Shown: in pieces, positions 1 to 5,400 of the stretch | How positions within the stretch are numbered: position 1 is the first letter of the stretch | How the letters are laid out: the number at the start of each line of letters is the position of its first letter | Assembly: GCA_020426125.1 (NCBI GenBank) | Contig: JAGQQQ010000940.1 | Span: 1-5,460, forward strand | Length of the DNA: 5,460 nt | Origin: Planctomycetaceae bacterium | GTDB lineage: Bacteria; Planctomycetota; Planctomycetia; Planctomycetales; Planctomycetaceae | Direction of reading: 5' to 3' | The notes under the pieces: generated by a model | Seen by the model: the letters and a program-made list of their open reading frames with translations, nothing else | Databases searched by the model: none | Told to the model about the DNA's origin: nothing | Program-made: the position numbers and the translations under genes

Positions 1-1343
1 AGCAGGTGCAAGATCGTCGCCTGCACGTCATGCACATGGACAGGCCGATCCACGACATGGAACCCAAGCTCATCCGTCTGTCCAATCGTTACGCCGTTTT
101 TGACACCGCCTCCGGCGAACCACATCGAAAACGCCTGCGGATGGTGGTCACGCCCCTGGCTGCGTCCCAGGGCGGCACTCGCTTCAACCATCGGCGTGCG
201 TCCGAATTCTCCCCCCCAGACAACCAATGTGTCTTCCAGGAGTCCTCGTTGTTTCAAGTCCTGAATCAGCGCCGCACACGCCCGATCGGTCTTCCCACAC
301 TGGCCGCGGACCCCTCCTTCCACATTACTGTGGTGGTCCCAGCCCGCTTCGTAGACCTGGATAAATCGCACACCCCGTTCCGCAAGGCGGCGAGCCAGCA
401 GGCAATTGTTGGCGAAGGCGTGTTTGCCATCTCCAGGTTTGGCTCCGTAGAGTTCGAGCGTTTCTGGGGTTTCGCTGGCGAAGTCCATCAATTCGGGAGC
501 CCGGGACTGCATCCGGTAGGCCATTTCATAGGCGTTGATCCGAGTTTCAATTTCCGGATCCCCCACGATCGCGGAACGCTTCCGATTCAACTGGCCAATC
601 AAGTCCAAGGTGTCTCGCTGCGCCTGATTGTCATACCCGTCTGGATTCGAGACATGCAGGATCGGGTCTCCTTCGCTTCGGAAGGGCACGCCCTGATGCG
701 ACCCCGGAAGAAATCCCGCGCTCCACATCGAGGCCCCACCGCTGAGACTCCCCCCACTCTTGAGAACCACGAACGATGGCAAGTCGTCCGCTTCGCTGCC
801 GATACCGTAGCTGAGCCAGGATCCCATACTTGGCCGACCAGGAATTCCACTCCCGGTGTTGACGAACAGCTGCGCGGGAGCGTGGTTGAACAGGTCTGTA
901 TGCACGCTTTTGACGATGGCAATCTCATCGACCACCTTCGCCAGGTGTGGCATCACCTCAGAGATCTCGGCGCCGGAGTCTCCGTGTTTGGCAAACTTGA
1001 AGCGTGGCCCCAAGACGGCCGCATCGGGTTGGATGAACGCATACCGTTGACCCTGAATGACCGACGGCGGAATCGGTTTCCCCTCCAGTTCGGCGAGTTT
1101 CGGTTTGTAGTCGAACATCTCCAACTGGCTCGGGGCTCCGGCCATGAAGAGGTAGATGACCCGCTTCACTTTCGCCGGAAAGTGGCCGTCCTTCGGAGCA
1201 AAGGGACTCGTCGCTGCGAGCGAGGACTGAACGGGCAAGCTTTGCGCTAACAAAGAAGCCAATGCAACCTTCCCCAGCCCGACGCCGCAATTTTCGAAAA
1301 AATGGCGACGGGTGACAGACTGCAAAAACCGGTTGTCAATCAT
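1..1343 (-). CDS. DUF1501 family Tat-exported protein (C-terminal end lies outside the window)
   Basis: About 447 residues are visible, from ATG at 1343 to the left window edge with no stop, so the gene is 3'-truncated by the window. DUF1501 proteins belong to the alkaline phosphatase/sulfatase-like superfamily. They are greatly expanded in planctomycetes, and their substrate is not established. The N-terminus carries a twin-arginine signal (T11-R12-R13-H-F-F) followed by a hydrophobic stretch ending near Ala-Ala at about 44, which predicts export through Tat. Family landmarks are visible in order: VIYLFMAGAPSQLEMFDYKP (about 60-80), GWDHHSN with Asp336, His337 and His338, WGGEFGRTP with Glu379 and Arg382, and GRDHHP with Asp399, His400 and His401. 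These Asp/His/Glu residues are the likely metal or active-site positions, by analogy with the superfamily. The last visible residues (VHDVQATILHL) usually lie a few tens of residues before the family's C-terminus. No clear Shine-Dalgarno precedes the ATG; an in-frame GTG lies three codons upstream. The M24 gene upstream on the same strand is 108 bp away, so co-transcription is possible. Confidence 0.93.
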   Translation of the reverse strand, partial: MIDNRFLQSVTRRHFFENCGVGLGKVALASLLAQSLPVQSSLAATSPFAPKDGHFPAKVKRVIYLFMAGAPSQLEMFDYKPKLAELEGKPIPPSVIQGQRYAFIQPDAAVLGPRFKFAKHGDSGAEISEVMPHLAKVVDEIAIVKSVHTDLFNHAPAQLFVNTGSGIPGRPSMGSWLSYGIGSEADDLPSFVVLKSGGSLSGGASMWSAGFLPGSHQGVPFRSEGDPILHVSNPDGYDNQAQRDTLDLIGQLNRKRSAIVGDPEIETRINAYEMAYRMQSRAPELMDFASETPETLELYGAKPGDGKHAFANNCLLARRLAERGVRFIQVYEAGWDHHSNVEGGVRGQCGKTDRACAALIQDLKQRGLLEDTLVVWGGEFGRTPMVEASAALGRSQGRDHHPQAFSMWFAGGGVKNGVTIGQTDELGFHVVDRPVHVHDVQATILHL

Positions 1344-1395
1344 GGTTGTCACGTTTGTTTTCGATGCCGTTTGAATCACGTCCCGCACACGGCGG

Positions 1396-1408
1396 CGCCC
1401 GGAGGGCG
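1396..1408. repeat. Short GC-rich inverted repeat between the M24 and DUF1501 genes
   Basis: CGCCC-GGA-GGGCG forms a 5-bp stem with a 3-nt loop in the 108-bp gap between the two minus-strand genes. No T-tract follows it on either strand, so it is not a convincing terminator. It is recorded only as the sole structure seen in this gap. Confidence 0.3.
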
Positions 1409-1451
1409 GCGGCTAAACGGGAGGCGATCGCGTTGTTCGAATCGCGAATTC

Positions 1452-2627
1452 TTAACTCAAACGGATCTCGTGGTTGCTGAGACGCTCGTGTCCATTTTCG
1501 GTGATCAGATAGTTGTGTTCAATCCGCATTCCCCCGATTCCCTTCTCATAGGCTCCCGGTTCGAGAGTCACAACGTCCCCAACCATCAGGCTGTCGGTGC
1601 TCTGCGGAACGAGAATCGGAGCCTCCGGATGAGCCAGTCCAATGCCGTGGCCCGCGTGATGGGTGAAGAGTTCTTCCCGTCCCGCCTCGCGATACGGCTT
1701 CGCGACCGCCGCATGCACTTCACACGCGGAGACTCCCGGGCGGAGAGCCTTCTCTCCGCCTGCCATTCCTGCGGTGCAGAGGCCGTGCATCTCGACAACC
1801 GCATCAGACGGTTTGCCAATGCTGACGGTGTTCGTGAAGTCGCTGCGATAGCCGTCGAGGACGACGGAGAAGTCGAGGACGAATAAGTCTCCGGTTTGAA
1901 GTTTGCGGCCTTCGTCTTTGGGGAGTCCGCCATTCTTCGGTTCTTCGGCGTAGCAGGCGCGGAAATCCCCGTAGACCAGAGCGGGACGTCCCGCCGCTTC
2001 GACGGCGGCCTTTTGAATTTCGCGATAGATGGCCAGTTCGGTCACTCCTTCTTCGGCCACTTCGAAGAGCCGTGCCTGACCAGCGTCACCTGCTTTCATG
2101 CACTGCTTGAGCAGTGCGATTTCGTCCTTTTGCTTCTGACGGCGGAGCAGTCGCAGAATGGTCCCCAGATCCACCAAGGTTTGTGCCCCGGCTTCCTGGC
2201 TCGCGGAGAACTCATAGCTCGCCGGATCGAGGATCGTCGCCGCCGCCAAGGGGAGCCACTCCGCTTCCACAAGGCCCGTTTTCCCTTTTTTGTTCCCGAT
2301 TGCGTCGCCGAGGGCTTTCACCAACGCATGATCACGATTCGAGACGGAGTGTTTGTGGTCGTACCAGGTGGTGACGATCTCATTGTCAACATACGGATCG
2401 TGGACCGCCGAGCGGAGAGCAAAGTTGTCCCCCATCAAGGTGGCTTTGCCGTCTCTCTCGAGCAGCAGAAGTCCTCGCTCGCCCCCGGAGAAGCTCAACG
2501 GCTGGACCCAAAAGTTGGCGAGATACTGGACATGACGAGGATCCGCGATCAGCAACCACTCCACGGACGCGGGGACCATCTCCCAAAGCCGCCGCCGCCG
2601 AATTTCACACCCTTCGCGAGTTAACAT
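1452..2627 (-). CDS. Xaa-Pro aminopeptidase / dipeptidase (M24 metallopeptidase, pita-bread fold)
   Basis: The product is 391 aa, the usual size for a PepP/PepQ-like enzyme that releases the residue before a proline from peptides. It has no signal peptide and is probably cytoplasmic. Residues about 10-140 match a creatinase-type N-terminal domain (ADPRHVQYLANFW near 28-40). Residues about 155-391 form the M24 catalytic domain. All five dinuclear metal ligands are visible: Asp252 and Asp263 (LDFSVVLDGYRSDFTNT), His327 (HHAGHGIGLAHPE), Glu356 (VVTLEPGAY) and Glu370 (GGMRIEH). His334 and Arg368, at the usual supporting catalytic positions, are also present. The enzyme should therefore be active. 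I chose ATG 2627 because family similarity begins just after it. In-frame ATGs at 2666 and 2777 add only basic, low-similarity residues. A weak purine-rich AGAAAG lies 7 nt before 2627. Whether the enzyme is an aminopeptidase or a dipeptidase cannot be decided from sequence alone. Confidence 0.93.
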   Translation of the reverse strand: MLTREGCEIRRRRLWEMVPASVEWLLIADPRHVQYLANFWVQPLSFSGGERGLLLLERDGKATLMGDNFALRSAVHDPYVDNEIVTTWYDHKHSVSNRDHALVKALGDAIGNKKGKTGLVEAEWLPLAAATILDPASYEFSASQEAGAQTLVDLGTILRLLRRQKQKDEIALLKQCMKAGDAGQARLFEVAEEGVTELAIYREIQKAAVEAAGRPALVYGDFRACYAEEPKNGGLPKDEGRKLQTGDLFVLDFSVVLDGYRSDFTNTVSIGKPSDAVVEMHGLCTAGMAGGEKALRPGVSACEVHAAVAKPYREAGREELFTHHAGHGIGLAHPEAPILVPQSTDSLMVGDVVTLEPGAYEKGIGGMRIEHNYLITENGHERLSNHEIRLS

Positions 2628-2674
2628 GATCGGACTTTCTGCTGAAGCGTTTGCGCTCGAGTCCATCGAACGCG

Positions 2675-2698
2675 ACAATCGTTTTCTTCTTCGATTGT
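2675..2698. repeat. Perfect 7-bp inverted repeat upstream of the M24 peptidase gene
   Basis: ACAATCG (2675-2681) and CGATTGT (2692-2698) are perfect reverse complements, separated by a 10-nt pyrimidine-rich spacer on the plus strand. The repeat overlaps the candidate -10 box of the peptidase gene and the predicted transcript start, which is an operator-like position. If the true promoter is further upstream, it could instead fold as a leader hairpin with a purine-rich loop. Confidence 0.4.
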
Positions 2699-2699
2699 A
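2694..2699 (-). promoter_or_regulatory. Candidate -10 box for the M24 peptidase gene
   Basis: Read on the minus strand the sequence is TACAAT, which matches five of six bases of the sigma-70 -10 consensus. It lies about 67 bp upstream of the ATG at 2627. No good -35 box sits 16-18 bp further upstream (the best is CTGCGA), so the call is tentative. It would place the transcript start near 2687. Confidence 0.3.
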
Positions 2700-3009
2700 G
2701 AAACTCCCCCCTTGTTTCGCAGCACACTTGAAAGGCAATACAAACGGATCGCCCTCTCGGCTTCGGCTGAGTCGCACGAAAGAACGATGGTGTCAAAAAA
2801 CGGCTCATATGGTGCCTCGGGACGATTTCCAGACTCCCGACTGGCAATTCGATCCGAAAACGAGAATCTCGTCCTCCACCGGCCGCGCCTTGCTCGCACT
2901 CCGACTGATGGCCTGGGAGTTCGTCCTGCCACTTCCAACCGGAACCGACGTTCGGAAAGACTTCAGACGGTGTGTCAATGAGCGAGTGAAGTGACATCGT
3001 GCAGACAGT
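2700..3009. other. Stretch without a convincing gene between the M24 peptidase and membrane protein genes
   Basis: I find no recognisable gene here. The best candidate is a plus-strand frame from ATG 2809 (or 2728) to TGA 2994. Its last 61 codons have a GC-leaning third position and encode a mixed sequence with a hydrophobic patch (RALLALRLMAWEFVLPLP). It has no Shine-Dalgarno and resembles nothing I know, so I do not call it. A 130-codon minus-strand frame covers the same DNA and reads like noise. The region probably holds the promoter of the peptidase gene at its left end and the 3' region of the membrane protein gene at its right end. Confidence 0.5.
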
Positions 3010-3023
3010 CCGAATCGGTTCGG
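3010..3023 (-). terminator. Weak hairpin just after the membrane protein gene
   Basis: CCGAA-TCGG-TTCGG forms a perfect 5-bp stem with a tetraloop, 7 bp beyond the stop codon of the minus-strand membrane protein gene. On that strand the run of T residues precedes the stem instead of following it, so a classical intrinsic terminator is not supported. It may be a 3' stabilising hairpin. Confidence 0.25.
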
Positions 3024-3030
3024 AAAAACA

Positions 3031-3375
3031 CTACCGCCGCCCCCGCGTCAAGAGTGGCAGAAGGAACACCAGAAGGAACACCACGCCAGCAATTGGCGCC
3101 ATCACACGGGGTCGGTAGGCGATGATGAACAGGACCGCAAATAAAACGGGAATCCACAGGGGGTTGAACCCGGCCCAGGCCGCCGGTCGGGATGGAGTCG
3201 GCATTGCCAAGCAGACGGCGCCCATCAGGAGCCCCACACGGACAAACGCCCCCGTCCAGATGTTTTCGGCGCTGTCGAACAGGCCAATTGATGCCCCTGT
3301 CAGCAGGCATGCCAGGGAAATCAGGCCAACGAGCAGCCGATTCAGCCGGATTCGGTTCTCCTCGGTCAGCTTCAA
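3031..3375 (-). CDS. Small four-helix integral membrane protein, function unknown
   Basis: From the TTG at 3375 the product is 114 aa with four predicted membrane helices: about 14-33 (LLVGLISLACLLTGASIGLF), 41-59, 72-89 (WIPVLFAVLFIIAYRP) and 91-109 (APIAGVVFLLVFLLPLL). It ends in a basic TRGRR tail. A short hydrophilic N-terminus (KLTEENRIRLNR) precedes helix 1. I recognise no family and assign no function. The open frame continues upstream to 3798, but the part beyond about 3500 overlaps the divergent lipoprotein gene and reads like noise. No ATG lies between the noise and helix 1, so the start must be non-ATG. TTG 3375 has a good AAAGGA Shine-Dalgarno 9 nt before it. TTG 3486 (151 aa) or GTG 3609 would add a Pro-rich N-terminal segment and cannot be excluded. 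The gene is divergent from the lipoprotein gene. Confidence 0.6.
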   Translation of the reverse strand: MKLTEENRIRLNRLLVGLISLACLLTGASIGLFDSAENIWTGAFVRVGLLMGAVCLAMPTPSRPAAWAGFNPLWIPVLFAVLFIIAYRPRVMAPIAGVVFLLVFLLPLLTRGRR

Positions 3376-3555
3376 TTTCGCCTGTCCTTTCGTGCTGGGG
3401 CAGTTCGGAGGATTCGGATAAAAGAGGGGTGCAGGTGATACTGGAGCGGGTTCCGTCGTGAGTGCGATTTTCAGGTCAAGCCCCAATAATCGGATGTGTT
3501 TCCACAACAAGTCGAATGGGAGCCCGGATGAACAACCGATAAAACCGCTAGCGTG

Positions 3556-3574
3556 TTGGCAATGCGGTCGCCAA
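3556..3574. repeat. Inverted repeat TTGGC-N9-GCCAA in the divergent intergenic region
   Basis: TTGGC at 3556-3560 and GCCAA at 3570-3574 are perfect reverse complements with a 9-nt spacer. They lie about 97 bp upstream of the lipoprotein start. The left arm also forms part of TTGGCA, a five-of-six match to a -35 box, but no convincing -10 box follows at 16-18 bp. This is a possible operator, but a 5-bp arm length can occur by chance. Confidence 0.25.
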
Positions 3575-3652
3575 GGCTCCGTATTGTTGCATAACGAAAG
3601 GTCAAACACACGGTAACGGCGGAATGTGCCGGAGCCAAACTGTCGCAAACAC

Positions 3653-3665
3653 GAGAGGATCTCTC
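3653..3665 (+). promoter_or_regulatory. Small hairpin over the purine-rich stretch before the lipoprotein start
   Basis: GAGAG-GAT-CTCTC forms a perfect 5-bp stem whose left arm is part of GAGAGG, the best Shine-Dalgarno-like sequence for the ATG at 3671. That sequence lies about 12 nt from the start codon, longer than optimal. Folding would mask it. A second purine patch (AGGG) abuts the ATG and is too close to serve as a ribosome binding site. Confidence 0.3.
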
Positions 3666-3670
3666 CAGGG

Positions 3671-4693
3671 ATGAGAGTTGTCTTATTGCTGCTGGTTGTC
3701 TCTTCCCTGACGGTGGGGTGTGCCCACACGGCGATGGTGCAAACGTGGGAACCGGCGACTATCGACGTCGCTGGGATGAATCGGGTCGCCGTTGTCACTT
3801 TTCAGGGGGACAGCGGTCCTGCGGTTGCCGCGTCACTCAACAGCCAACTTTGGGAGAATGGCTTTTACGAAGTGGTCGATGCCTCTGGGATTCAGTCCCA
3901 CATCGTACGTGCGGGCTATGAAACCATGGATCCCATCGATCCCAACGAGATCCTCGGCCCTGCCCGTCAGGCTGGGTTGGATGGGATTCTCATGGGAGAA
4001 GTTGTGGAGTATCGTTGCGACGATGAGCGCTTCGATAGCAGTCATATTCACATTGGCAGCGACGCAGTCGAAGACGACCACGGCAAATACAGCAGTACGG
4101 GATTCGGAATCGAGACGAACTCAACACTTGTTCGTGACGGATCTGTCGCGATTGCATTTAAGTTGGTCGATGTTCGGACAGGCGAAATTCGGGCGGCGAA
4201 AACCGTGTCCCATCATTTCCACGGGGAAGTCGTCAATGGCAATGGTCGGATTCCGAGCCAGGGCGAGGTCTTGGAGGCTTTGACGACGCAATGCCTCGAC
4301 GAGATCGTCTGTATGGTCGCCCCTCACCAGGAAATGGCCCGGATGAAGTTGGCGAAGTGCGATCTTTGGGTGAGAGGGCGGAGTCAGGTGGCCTCAGGCA
4401 TCAAACTCGCACGAGATGGGGACTGGAATGCCGCCGACGAACTGTGGAAGGCCGCGATCAAGAATCATCCTGGGAATCACGCCGCATTGTACAACCGGGC
4501 GTTGGCGGCGATGGCCCGACAAGACTACGAGACTGCGGAAAACTTCGCGATGGAAGCTCTCAAGGTTCAACACAAGTCGGACTACGCGAAGGGGCTCGCG
4601 TCCATTCGGAAATACCGGGCAACCTACGAGACCTCTCAACGCCAAAAAGTTCAATCTCAGCTGGTTTCCACTGATGAGGCGGATTGGCGATAA
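3671..4693 (+). CDS. Lipoprotein with a CsgG-like N-terminal domain and C-terminal TPR repeats
   Basis: The product is 340 aa. A lipoprotein signal peptide is clear: a short basic start, a Leu/Val-rich core and the lipobox LTVGC with acceptor Cys17. This supports ATG 3671 over the in-frame ATG at 3626, which would add 15 polar residues before the signal. Residues about 36-218 resemble the CsgG/LpoB-type fold: MNRVAVVTFQGDSGPAVAAS, then a helix and the strand FYEVVD, then GLDGILMGEVVEY, then FKLVDVRTGEIRAAKTVS. Between the strands is a His/Asp-rich stretch (about 116-157, with SHIHIGSDAVEDDHG), and SHHFHG follows at about 180-185. Residues about 241-306 form two TPR-like helical repeats (ARDGDWNAADELWKAAIKNHP; YNRALAAMARQDYETAENFA). 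TPR repeats usually bind partner proteins, so an envelope-anchored scaffold or assembly role is plausible; secretion-pore activity as in true CsgG is not shown. It is divergent from the membrane protein gene and lies 159 bp upstream of rpsT. Confidence 0.88.
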   Translation: MRVVLLLLVVSSLTVGCAHTAMVQTWEPATIDVAGMNRVAVVTFQGDSGPAVAASLNSQLWENGFYEVVDASGIQSHIVRAGYETMDPIDPNEILGPARQAGLDGILMGEVVEYRCDDERFDSSHIHIGSDAVEDDHGKYSSTGFGIETNSTLVRDGSVAIAFKLVDVRTGEIRAAKTVSHHFHGEVVNGNGRIPSQGEVLEALTTQCLDEIVCMVAPHQEMARMKLAKCDLWVRGRSQVASGIKLARDGDWNAADELWKAAIKNHPGNHAALYNRALAAMARQDYETAENFAMEALKVQHKSDYAKGLASIRKYRATYETSQRQKVQSQLVSTDEADWR

Positions 4694-4772
4694 CCGACCG
4701 TCAGCGGAAAATTCAAAATCAGAAGTTCTCGCTGGTGGGTGAAACTCACTGGAAACCTCGTCGAAAGGGCGT

Positions 4773-4778
4773 TATGAT
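4773..4778 (+). promoter_or_regulatory. Candidate -10 box for rpsT
   Basis: TATGAT matches five of six bases of the sigma-70 -10 consensus and lies 74 bp before the rpsT start codon. The -35 region is poor (TGGAAA at 17-bp spacing). It would start a transcript near 4785, just before the leader hairpin at 4791-4814. The placement is sensible, but the call rests on one hexamer. Confidence 0.35.
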
Positions 4779-4790
4779 TCCCCGTCCGCT

Positions 4791-4814
4791 CCCTTCGCGA
4801 GTCTCGCGTAAGGG
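4791..4814 (+). promoter_or_regulatory. Stem-loop in the rpsT leader
   Basis: CCCTT-CGCGA (4791-4800) pairs with TCGCG-T-AAGGG (4804-4814) around a GTC loop. This gives ten base pairs with a single bulged T at 4809, and a G-U pair can extend the base. No T-tract follows, so it is not an ordinary terminator. It sits in the 5' leader of a ribosomal protein gene, where autoregulatory structures are common, but binding by bS20 is only an inference. Confidence 0.5.
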
Positions 4815-4836
4815 GTCTAAGTTGTTAGTAGAGACA

Positions 4837-4851
4837 GGGTTCCGAAAACCT
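4837..4851 (+). promoter_or_regulatory. Hairpin masking the purine patch directly before the rpsT start codon
   Basis: GGGTT (4837-4841) pairs with AACCT (4847-4851) around a CCGAA loop, with four Watson-Crick pairs and one G-U pair, ending one base before the ATG. The left arm contains AGGG, the only Shine-Dalgarno-like sequence near the start. Unfolded, its spacing of 13 nt is long. The folded state would hide it and place structure against the initiation codon. Confidence 0.35.
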
Positions 4852-4852
4852 C

Positions 4853-5119
4853 ATGCCCAACACGTCTAGTGCCAAAAAGGCGCTCCGCCAAAACCAAAAG
4901 CGCAGAATTCATAACCGTCAATTGCGGTCGAAACTGCGGACCTTTGTGAAGAAAGTCCGTCTCGCGGCTGACGCAGGTGATCAAGATGCGGCTCAGGCTG
5001 CACTTCGAGAAGCTCAAAAGCAGATCGATCAGGCGGCTTCGAAAAAGCTAATTCACAAAAATACGGCGTCTCGCACGAAGTCACGCTTGTCACGTTACGT
5101 GAAGTCGAAATTGGCCTGA
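4853..5119 (+). CDS. rpsT: 30S ribosomal protein bS20
   Basis: The product is 88 aa, the normal size for bS20, a primary 16S rRNA-binding protein that stabilises the body of the small subunit. The sequence is strongly basic and helical throughout. The family's N-terminal signature SAKKALRQNQKRRIHNRQLR (6-25) is complete, as is the C-terminal signature beginning HKNTASRTKSRLSRYVK (68-84). Between them is an Ala/Gln-rich helix (AADAGDQDAAQAALREAQKQ). ATG 4853 gives the expected MPNTSSAKK start. The gene appears to be monocistronic: a candidate -10 box at 4773-4778 lies in the 159-bp gap after the lipoprotein gene, and a strong terminator follows about 93 bp after the stop. The leader holds two hairpins. 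In Escherichia coli S20 represses its own translation, so feedback here is plausible but not shown by the sequence. Confidence 0.98.
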   Translation: MPNTSSAKKALRQNQKRRIHNRQLRSKLRTFVKKVRLAADAGDQDAAQAALREAQKQIDQAASKKLIHKNTASRTKSRLSRYVKSKLA

Positions 5120-5133
5120 CACCCCCAAGACAA

Positions 5134-5190
5134 GGGTGTGGGGTAGGACGCGGCTCGGGGTGGGCCTGCGGCAAAGTGGGGCCAGTCGGG
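5134..5190 (+). other. G-run cluster in the rpsT 3' region
   Basis: Six runs of three or four G residues occur on the plus strand at 5134-5136, 5140-5143, 5157-5160, 5162-5164, 5178-5181 and 5188-5190. GGGCC occurs three times (5162, 5179, 5188). The first run also forms the right arm of a 6-bp hairpin, ACACCC (5119-5124) with GGGTGT (5134-5139), starting at the last base of the rpsT stop codon. The stretch has no coding signal. Quadruplex formation is possible, but at least one loop would be 13 nt. Confidence 0.4.
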
Positions 5191-5211
5191 CCGAGTTCGT
5201 TTCGCATCAAT

Positions 5212-5246
5212 AAAAAAGGCGTCGCACTATTTAGCGACGCCTTTTT
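5212..5246. terminator. Bidirectional intrinsic terminator between rpsT and the convergent gene
   Basis: GGCGTCGC (5218-5225) and GCGACGCC (5234-5241) form a perfect 8-bp GC-rich stem around an 8-nt loop. AAAAAA (5212-5217) lies on the left and TTTTT (5242-5246) on the right, so each strand ends in a U-tract after the stem. It therefore fits rho-independent termination of both rpsT on the plus strand and the gene ending at 5389 on the minus strand. Confidence 0.9.
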
Positions 5247-5367
5247 CTGGTTGAGCGATTGTTTTGTTCAATGTACCACGATGCCATTCCAGAGAGCTTT
5301 AGGGATTTCAAGCGAGAGTGGTTGGCTCCTAGGGCAAAAGCTTTTCAGGGGGCATGCTTGGCAGGGC

Positions 5368-5400
5368 CTACTCAGTCGGGACGGGGCGCTACTCAATCGG
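5368..5400. repeat. 12-bp imperfect direct repeat containing the stop codon of the right-edge gene
   Basis: On the plus strand CTACTCAGTCGG (5369-5379 region) and CTACTCAATCGG (5389-5400) differ at one base and are offset by 21 bp. Read on the minus strand, each encodes Pro-Thr/Ile-Glu-stop in the same frame. This looks like a small tandem duplication of the gene's end, with the outer copy now acting as a back-up stop. Confidence 0.45.

Noticed and set aside
6..1250. Plus-strand open frame of 414 codons, the longest complete one on that strand
   Set aside because: It lies entirely antisense to the DUF1501 gene, whose minus-strand frame shows a Tat signal and family motifs throughout. The plus-strand translation has no recognisable domain and is a shadow of GC-biased codons.
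1896..2624. Plus-strand open frame of 242 codons
   Set aside because: It is antisense to the M24 peptidase, which has all five metal ligands in frame. The plus-strand product resembles no family.
2809..2994. Possible 61-codon plus-strand gene in the gap
   Set aside because: Codon composition is suggestive, but it has no ribosome binding site, no recognisable motif and a competing frame on the other strand. It is kept only as a note.
2605..2997. 130-codon minus-strand frame upstream of the M24 gene
   Set aside because: It overlaps the start of the M24 gene in another frame, covers the candidate promoter and inverted repeat, and its translation has no protein-like pattern.
3487..3798. N-terminal extension of the membrane protein frame to ATG 3798
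   Set aside because: It would overlap the lipoprotein signal peptide region on the opposite strand, and the extra residues look non-coding.
4291..4742. Overlapping plus-strand frames inside and after the lipoprotein gene
   Set aside because: They are alternative frames of the TPR-encoding segment, Arg/Ser-rich with no family resemblance.
4817..5210. Minus-strand frames opposite rpsT
   Set aside because: rpsT is unmistakable on the plus strand, and the opposite frames are shadows.
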